This document shows positions 58,187-64,000 of a DNA stretch of 64,000 nt, one piece after another. How positions within the stretch are numbered: the first letter of the stretch is position 1; every line of letters begins with the position of its first letter. Made by a program: the position numbers and the translations under genes. A model generated the notes under the pieces. The model made no database searches, was not told the DNA's origin, and saw nothing but the letters and a program-made list of their open reading frames with translations. Source of the DNA: Symsagittifera roscoffensis (taxonomy: Eukaryota > Xenacoelomorpha > Acoela > Convolutidae); the NCBI RefSeq assembly GCF_963678635.1, contig NC_087070.1, positions 2,609,157 to 2,673,156 on the forward strand, given 5' to 3'.

Positions 58187-58659
58187 AATTTGGAACGATT
58201 TCTAGGACGGATTAAATCTCCTAAACCGCGATAACTTTGCGAAAATTGATCACAGGTGGAACATGTTTTCAAATTTAAGCTCTGGACAACAACCCCCTAC
58301 CCAGGGGATTTTCTGCGCAAGATCTGAAAATATTTATTTCTTACATAAGTTGGTTCTCAGATCCGAAGTTTTTTTAGTTCAGATCTTGATAAGAAATTAC
58401 AAATAACCTTGATAAACATAATTTCACATCTGAAATCAGATCTGAGAAATCCTTTCTTAAATTATAATTTATGCATTTCGCGCAAAACATGTAGTTTTTA
58501 TTTTTTGATGTTTCTGCAATACACCATTATGTTTAGGTCGACTAGCGGTCAGAAAAATTCCGAATATTTTCACTAACAGTTTTTTTTCGAATTAAATTTC
58601 TTCTTCAGCTGTATTGAAAAGTTTTCAAAAACTGTTAGAAGACAAATCAATTTAGGCTT
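58187..58659. other. unassigned DNA right of the duplication
   Basis: AT-rich and non-coding. It has several AGATCTGA-type palindromic strings between 58320 and 58450. No gene or known repeat is seen. Confidence 0.4.
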
Positions 58660-59750
58660 CAGCGTTAGTGCTTGTGACTGTTGTAATCTCAGGTGATCGC
58701 AATTTTTTTAAATCGGCAGCAAGATCGGTAAAGTTTAATCAGTTTAGATTTTTTCTCGAACATATTGGTTAAAAAATATTTTTTTTTCCGCATAAGACAT
58801 TTAATTTTCGAGTTTAGTTTTGAAACTGCTCAACGACTGTTCCTTTTCCAGTTTTTGTTGTTGTTGTGAAAAGCGTGATGTTAAAGGTTCGTGACTTATT
58901 TACGTCATTATCGATTCAGAAAGCGCAATTGTTTCTTTCGAACTGATAATACAAATTTTCCCTTTTCAATTACCAGTTGATTTAAAAGATTCAAGATCTC
59001 TTCTGCCCTTGAAAATTGAAAATTGATCAACAATTCTCAAACAATTTTATCAAGGCACCAATCATTTTCTCAATTAGTTTTATCGTCTTTCAACACCACC
59101 AGTTTCTCCACAATATGTTAAGGTTTTTATTTGTACCGTAGATTGGTTCTGAGTTTAACTGAACAAACATAACCCGTTGATCAGAATTATGATTTTGTGA
59201 TATTGAAATGCAACCCTTAAGCAGAATATATCCATATCAGATAACTATGTATTACGACAGGAAATAGACATCTAATTTTGATAGGATAGGTTATAGGTTT
59301 CAGAGTTTCAGATGTTAGGATGGTTAGTTTCAAAAAAAAATTGGCGCCCGATTTTTAAAAAAAAAATTGGCGCTCGAATTTCCCAATAATTGCGTTTTGA
59401 GTGCAACTAATACAATTTGAGATAAAAGTAGCCACGTTTTGATTAATCTTCTATAAATTTGAAATTTTGATATAACTATCCAAAGTTATACTGAAAAATA
59501 ATAGAAACTTCATTTTAAAAAAATTATTTAAAAAAGAAAAAAATAAAGACGAAAATTATCAATAACTGCTAAATAAAAACAATTTACCGCAAAATTACAG
59601 GTATTTGATCAGTATTGCCTTGAATGCAGCTACAACATCAAGTTTTTAAAAATTCAAAGAGTTTGTGTTTTCCGTCAACCTGAACTTTCCGTCAACCTGA
59701 ACTTTCCGTCATCCAGAACCTGTCTTTTTCGGTAAAAACTGGTCAACACT
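58660..59750. repeat. right-region repeat R1
   Basis: Diverged relative of R3 (61903-63140). They share GATTCAAGATCTCTTCTG, TTTTATCGTCTTTCARCACCACCAGTTT, TTGATCAGAA and a coding-like minus-strand piece VVAAFKA.LIK near 59600-59640. It ends with two and a half copies of TTTCCGTCAACCTGAAC at 59676-59725. No known element was recognised. Confidence 0.65.
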
Positions 59751-61407
59751 TTCTTTGTCTGTTTGTAATCAGTAATAAACAAAATGGTGGAATACATTTA
59801 CAATTTGACGAATCTGCATACTTTTCCAGATTCCGCTTACATTTGTGGATTCAATTTATTTTTTGCGGAACCCACTTACAGTTGAGGAATCCAGACAACT
59901 AGATATATTCGCTTGTTGCGGAATCCCCGACAAATCAAATGTTTCGTAAAAGTTAAGTTAGAGGTATTTGTACGCGGAATCCACGAAAAATTTTTAAGTG
60001 ACAAATATTTAAACATGTTCCAAAATGTAAGAGGCTTCATTTTTTGGAACAATTTAAAATATTTGCCTTTGGGATTCAGACACAAACATACACTAATTTT
60101 TTGCGCCTATCCAGTGTTTAGTTTAGCCTTGTAATGTGTTTAATATTTCTTGTAAATGGCTTTTCCGTTCAGTTTTTTTGTTGATGGGTTGAAATGATAT
60201 AGTTTGCATGGTCTTTCCGTATTTTTTGAGATTCTAATTCTTAATGTTATTATCATCTGTCAATCATTGAGTCAGCATCAATTCAAGCGGACAAAACAAC
60301 CCATTTAGGTTAATGTCTGCAACTTTAAAAATTTCGATTGAAAAAAAAAGTTTACCAAAAGATATTCCTGAAAAATATCGAATGATTAAACAGTTATTTC
60401 TTACTTTGTGCAAAAGCCTACTCAGTTCGGAATCAATTAAATCGATTGGTTTTGATAGAATAATCCCGTCAAATTTAAACAAAAGTTTCTCAATTTTATA
60501 GTGCACTCAGATAGTTATTTGTTGTTAAATTTAGCTGAAAGTGGTTTTGTCCTGAGACAATTTAGTGTTTTTCTGAGAAAGAGCATTATGTTTTTAAATA
60601 AAATTGTTTTTATATCATAATTTTTTTACACCTAGCATTTGTCAGTTAGTGTTTTTTCTAGAAATTAGTTGTTCCATTAATTTTGCAAAAACTTGTTTCT
60701 CACAGAAACTTTGGTACTATAAATTAGATTTTACCTATATTCAGTGTCCTTTCATCGCTGCCATCCCCTATCATATTTTTATCAGATCACTTTCTATTGT
60801 CTAATACTTTATAATTTTTTTATGTAGTTTTTTGTTGTCTACGAACAATTTGACTTTAGGTTTCAGTACTGCCTCGAAATGATCATATCTGTATAACAAA
60901 AAAAAAAGGCAAGATACTGACCTTTGTGGAGTTTTAGTTGCTTTTTTAACTTTGACAAAACATCTGGATTGCAAACGTTTTTTTATCAAAAATTATAACG
61001 AAGTTGTGCACCTGGCTCCGTAAATTATCTAATCAATTTTTTGCAAGTACAATGGAAAAATTTAATGTTTCAATGGCCTTGGACAGCAAATTGAAACTTT
61101 TATGTGTTTTCTTTCAAACACGATTTCTGAAAAGATCCAAAATGGCTTTATTTGTGAACCATTTAATCAAGCAACCAAACCTTCTTGTCGTTATTTTCTA
61201 AATTTTTATTGAAAAACTCATTAAGTGTTTTTTATTGGTTTCAAAAAAACCGCAAATTAGAAAAAAAAACTCTGGCAAAAATTCCTTACACTGATCATCT
61301 GACTTTTTTTCTTTTAAGGAGACAGTTTTTTTTTTATAGTACATTTTGTTCTCGGTTTTTTGAATGTATCAGGAGAACTAAAAAAATTTCTAGTAATTGA
61401 AAAAATT
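59751..61407. other. unassigned AT-rich interval
   Basis: Short open frames on both strands (60264-60506 minus, 60313-60501 plus, 60801-60989 minus, 61004-61201 plus) have no recognised domain and overlap one another. I see nothing that makes any of them a gene. GCGGAATCC phrases recur near 59838, 59867 and 59928. Confidence 0.4.
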
Positions 61408-61902
61408 GAGGGGATAAATAATTTTTGAGAGTTGGAAAATGGTCAATCTTAATAATTTTTAAAAAAAATCAGGTTTCAGTTATTTTCGATCAACAATTGT
61501 TTCCTGTCTATCAAAGTTAAAAAGAAACAGTCTCTCAAAATTAAAAAGAAATGCTGAATCTCTAAAATGAAAATTCTCCTTAAAGTTTAGCCAATTTCAT
61601 GCAATTCAAAAAAATGTAGTCTTCAGCCGTTTAGGCATTTGTGACTGTTATATTCTCAAATAAAGGTTTTTTTTTAAATCGGCAAAATGATTGAAAAAAT
61701 TTAATCAATTTAAGATGTCAGTTTCTCAGTTAAATTGGCCAGACACTTTTTTTGTTAAGCAAAACTCTTTTAATTTTTCGAGTTTAATTTTTCAGACTGA
61801 TAAACACTTTTTTCAATTCCAGATGTTGTGGCGAAAAAAGGTTTAGTAAAGGGCTCAAGCATTTTTGACCTTAGTTTTGATTCAGAAACCACAGTTTGTT
61901 TT
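61408..61902. repeat. right-region repeat R2 (partial)
   Basis: A 495 bp unit beginning GGGGATAAATAATTTTTGAGAG is followed directly by R3, which starts with the same phrase (GGGAATAAGTAATTTTTGAGAG, 61905). Both contain AAAATTAAAAAGAAATGCTG and TTTAGCCAATTTCA. Confidence 0.7.
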
Positions 61903-63140
61903 GTTTGAGGGAATAAGTAATTTTTGAGAGCTGGAAAGTGGTCAATGTTAATAAAAAAAAATTCAGGTTTCAGTTATTTTCGATCTACAAATGTTTCCTG
62001 CCTGTCTCTCAAAATTAAAAAGAAATGCTGTATCTCTAAAATGACAATTCTCTTTAAAGTTTAGCCAATTTCAAGCAATTCGTTAGTGCTATTGCGACTG
62101 TTATCGTTTCAGATTTTGCTTTTTTTCCAATTGGCAGTGAGATTGGAAAATTTTATTCAACTTATGATGTCCTTTTCCGAAAAACATTAATTAAAATTTT
62201 TTTTTGTTATGCACAAGACCTTTAACATTTTGAGTTCACTCTTGGAAACTGCTAAACGACTCCCCTTTTTTCAGTTTTTGTTAATGTTCTGAAGAGTGTT
62301 TTGTTACAGGTTCAAGCATTACTTTTACGTCTTTATCGGTTTAGAAAACCCATTTTGTTTAGTTCGAACTAATAAAAAAAATTTCACTTTTCAACTATCA
62401 GTTAATTTAAAAGAATCAAGATCTCTTCTGTGTTTGAAAATTGAAAAATGATAAACGATTCTCAAACGAATTTACCAAGACGCCAATCAAATTCTCCGAT
62501 AGTTTTATCGTCTTTCAGCACCACCAGTTTTCAACACTTTGTCCTAAGATTTTATTTGCATCCTATATTGGCTCTGAGGTTAATTGAACAAGCACACCCT
62601 GTTGATCAGAAATATGACTATCTGATATTGAAGTGCTGCAATTAAACGCAGAAAAAAACCATATCATTGAGCAGTGTATTAAGACAGGGAACATATTTCT
62701 CGATTTAAAAGGACAGGTTATAAGTTTCAGATTTTCAGACGGTAAAAAGGTAAGGTTCAAAAAAATTGGCACTCAAATTCCCAACACATGCAGTTTTGGT
62801 GCAATTCCTACATTTTGAGATAAAAATATTTAAGTTTAGATAATTTTTCAATTTATTTGGATATATGATGAAATTGTTCAAAGCTATACTGAAAAATAAC
62901 GAAAATTTTATGATAAAAACCGAGTAAAAACTGAGAAAAAACTAAAGACAAAATATATAAATCACTGCTTTGTATCAACAGTTTACCGCAAGCTTACAGT
63001 GATTTGATCAATACTGCCTTGAATGCAGCTACAACATTTTTAGAAGTTGTGTCTGTACTCTGTCCAAGGTTACAGAGTACAGACACAACTTCGTTCCAAG
63101 ATTGTGTCTGTACTCTGTCATCCTGAATTTGTCTTTTTGT
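61903..63140. repeat. right-region repeat R3
   Basis: Longest of the three related copies. A plus-strand open stretch at 62560-62820 (VDQKYDYLILKC, FRFSDGKKVRFKK) is weakly conserved in R1 as PVDQNYDFVILKC, so the repeat may hold a decayed coding region. The unit ends in the strong inverted repeat at 63044-63091. Confidence 0.6.
63044..63091. repeat. perfect 20 bp inverted repeat (hairpin)
   Basis: The arm AAGTTGTGTCTGTACTCTGT at 63044-63063 is followed by an 8 bp loop and its exact reverse complement at 63072-63091. A third, direct copy of GTGTCTGTACTCTGT lies at 63104-63118. R1 has a different tandem motif (TTTCCGTCAACCTGAAC) at this place. Confidence 0.95.
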
Positions 63141-63600
63141 TTGCTCGTATGTAGCAACCATTTGATTCAAGTTTCTGAATTTTCTTTTCGCTGATGTCAG
63201 TTTGATCGCTTTTCAACTACTTTCCTGTATTTTGCCAGTTCCATCTTTTATTCTTTTATACCTTGTTTTCAATCCTTTGCCTCTAAACTTCATCTGGTCT
63301 GATTTGTTGTCGTAACAACAAAAGGTCTTGCTCCATTAACCTAACATCTCCGTAAACCTGAACGTCTTCTTTGACCATTGCAGATTCGTTTACTGTGTTT
63401 TTTTGAAAGCAAACACATGATCGTGGGAAATCTTGAATTTGTGAAATTTCTTTGAAAGAATCTCTCAACTTTTCCCAGTCTTTTTTTTCTCCGGACCAAT
63501 ATACTCATGCAAGTTATCGGCAGCAATATCTAAACACAGCAAACCCGCGTCCATTTCCAAATCTTCAAATCTTTTTCTAGCAGAAACTATCCAACCTTCT
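63120..63600 (-). pseudogene. decayed coding region of unknown family
   Basis: The minus strand reads as convincing protein over about 150 codons with breaks: EGWIVSARKRFEDLEMDAGL and CLDIAADNLHEYIG; then, after a one-base shift in a run of eight A (63481-63488 on the plus strand), DWEKLRDSFKEISQIQDFP and EDVQVYGDVRLMEQDLLLL to a TAG near 63278. Another frame gives YKRIKDGTGKIQ and SAKRKFRNLNQMVATYEQ. The composition is helical and charged, coiled-coil-like. The protein was not recognised. It may be a host-gene pseudo-exon or part of the R3 repeat family. Confidence 0.4.
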
Positions 63601-64000
63601 CAGTTTTGCATAATGAAAAGTGAAAAATCTGACATTTATGGGTTTTGTGTGCTCCAATGTCGACTTTAGTAATTCACGCCCGTGCAAATCGGTGTGTCAG
63701 AGTTGAATTATTCGAAGAATAGTTAAATAATTAGTTCATGAGTTTTCTCGTCATGCAAGTGATTCAAACATGGAGTTTTCTGTATAATTGTTTGTGTACT
63801 GCAATCCGAAATCCATATAGAAATTGAAGAGAGGAGTAATAATAAAATAATTGACCCGTTTTCTAGTTTGAAGATGGATATTGGCATTTTCTGTGATTTT
63901 TAGGATTATGTTTTTTAATTTCATGTTTTTGCATATATATTACTCTACATCATTTCGTCTAGTTTTGGTATTTGTGAAAATTGGAGGAAAATAGGCAAAA
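63601..64000. other. right window end, nothing recognised
   Basis: AT-rich DNA without a recognisable gene or repeat. Confidence 0.4.

Noticed and set aside
58187-61407. Several 60-80 codon frames on both strands.
   Set aside because: They overlap each other, have no motifs, and are the length expected by chance.

Overview
The window is an AT-rich stretch of an animal genome that consists almost entirely of retrotransposon remains. No host gene, rRNA, tRNA or CRISPR array could be supported. The animal assignment rests on three things: BEL/Pao-type coding sequence (a lineage known only from metazoans) at 0.2-2.6 kb, Ty3/Gypsy-type elements with an envelope-like gene, and a spliceosomal-type intron signal. 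The species cannot be named from the sequence; an AT-rich invertebrate is the most likely source.

Layout. (1) 0.2-2.6 kb: a frameshifted BEL/Pao pol remnant on the plus strand (protease/linker, RT, RNase H, integrase). (2) 2.6-5 kb: non-coding AT-rich DNA with ATCGATTATAAT-type repeats, a CGTACCCC cluster and perhaps a scrap of LINE endonuclease. (3) 4.98-20.09 kb: element E1, about 15 kb, of a very large env-bearing Ty3/Gypsy-like family. Its order is structured leader, small pre-gag ORF, giant gag with CCHC finger and N/S/R-rich region, protease, RT, RNase H, envelope-like ORF with C-terminal membrane anchor, large novel post-env ORF, intron-like segment, 3' untranslated region, 3' LTR. E1 lacks a 5' LTR and the integrase. 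(4) 20.1-21.3 kb: unassigned DNA ending in a long TA microsatellite. (5) 21.4-29.5 kb: copies of a second, different gypsy-like pol remnant on the minus strand, arranged head to tail. (6) 29.5-38.3 kb: a tandem duplication of about 4.2-4.5 kb containing flanking DNA, an LTR and the leader of the E1 family. (7) 36.24-54.01 kb: E3, a 17.8 kb relative of E1 with both 379 bp LTRs and an AAAG target-site duplication. It carries an internal 901 bp tandem duplication, and its 3' end plus right flank are duplicated again (to 58.19 kb). (8) 58.2-64 kb: diverged repeated DNA with decayed coding-like pieces and a perfect 20 bp inverted repeat.

The interesting system is the E1/E3 family itself. It is a retrovirus-like element two to three times the usual Ty3/Gypsy length, with at least two ORFs not found in ordinary gypsy elements (one upstream of gag, one downstream of env), repeated leader hairpins, and a near-ideal 84 nt intron directly after the post-env stop codon. 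Both copies are dead. E1 keeps the protease Asp, RT YLDD and RNase H residues but has no integrase. E3 keeps an integrase (one catalytic Asp replaced), but its protease Asp is lost and its RT palm is deleted. All coding features below are therefore broken copies. Functions are inferred from motifs and from conservation between E1 and E3.
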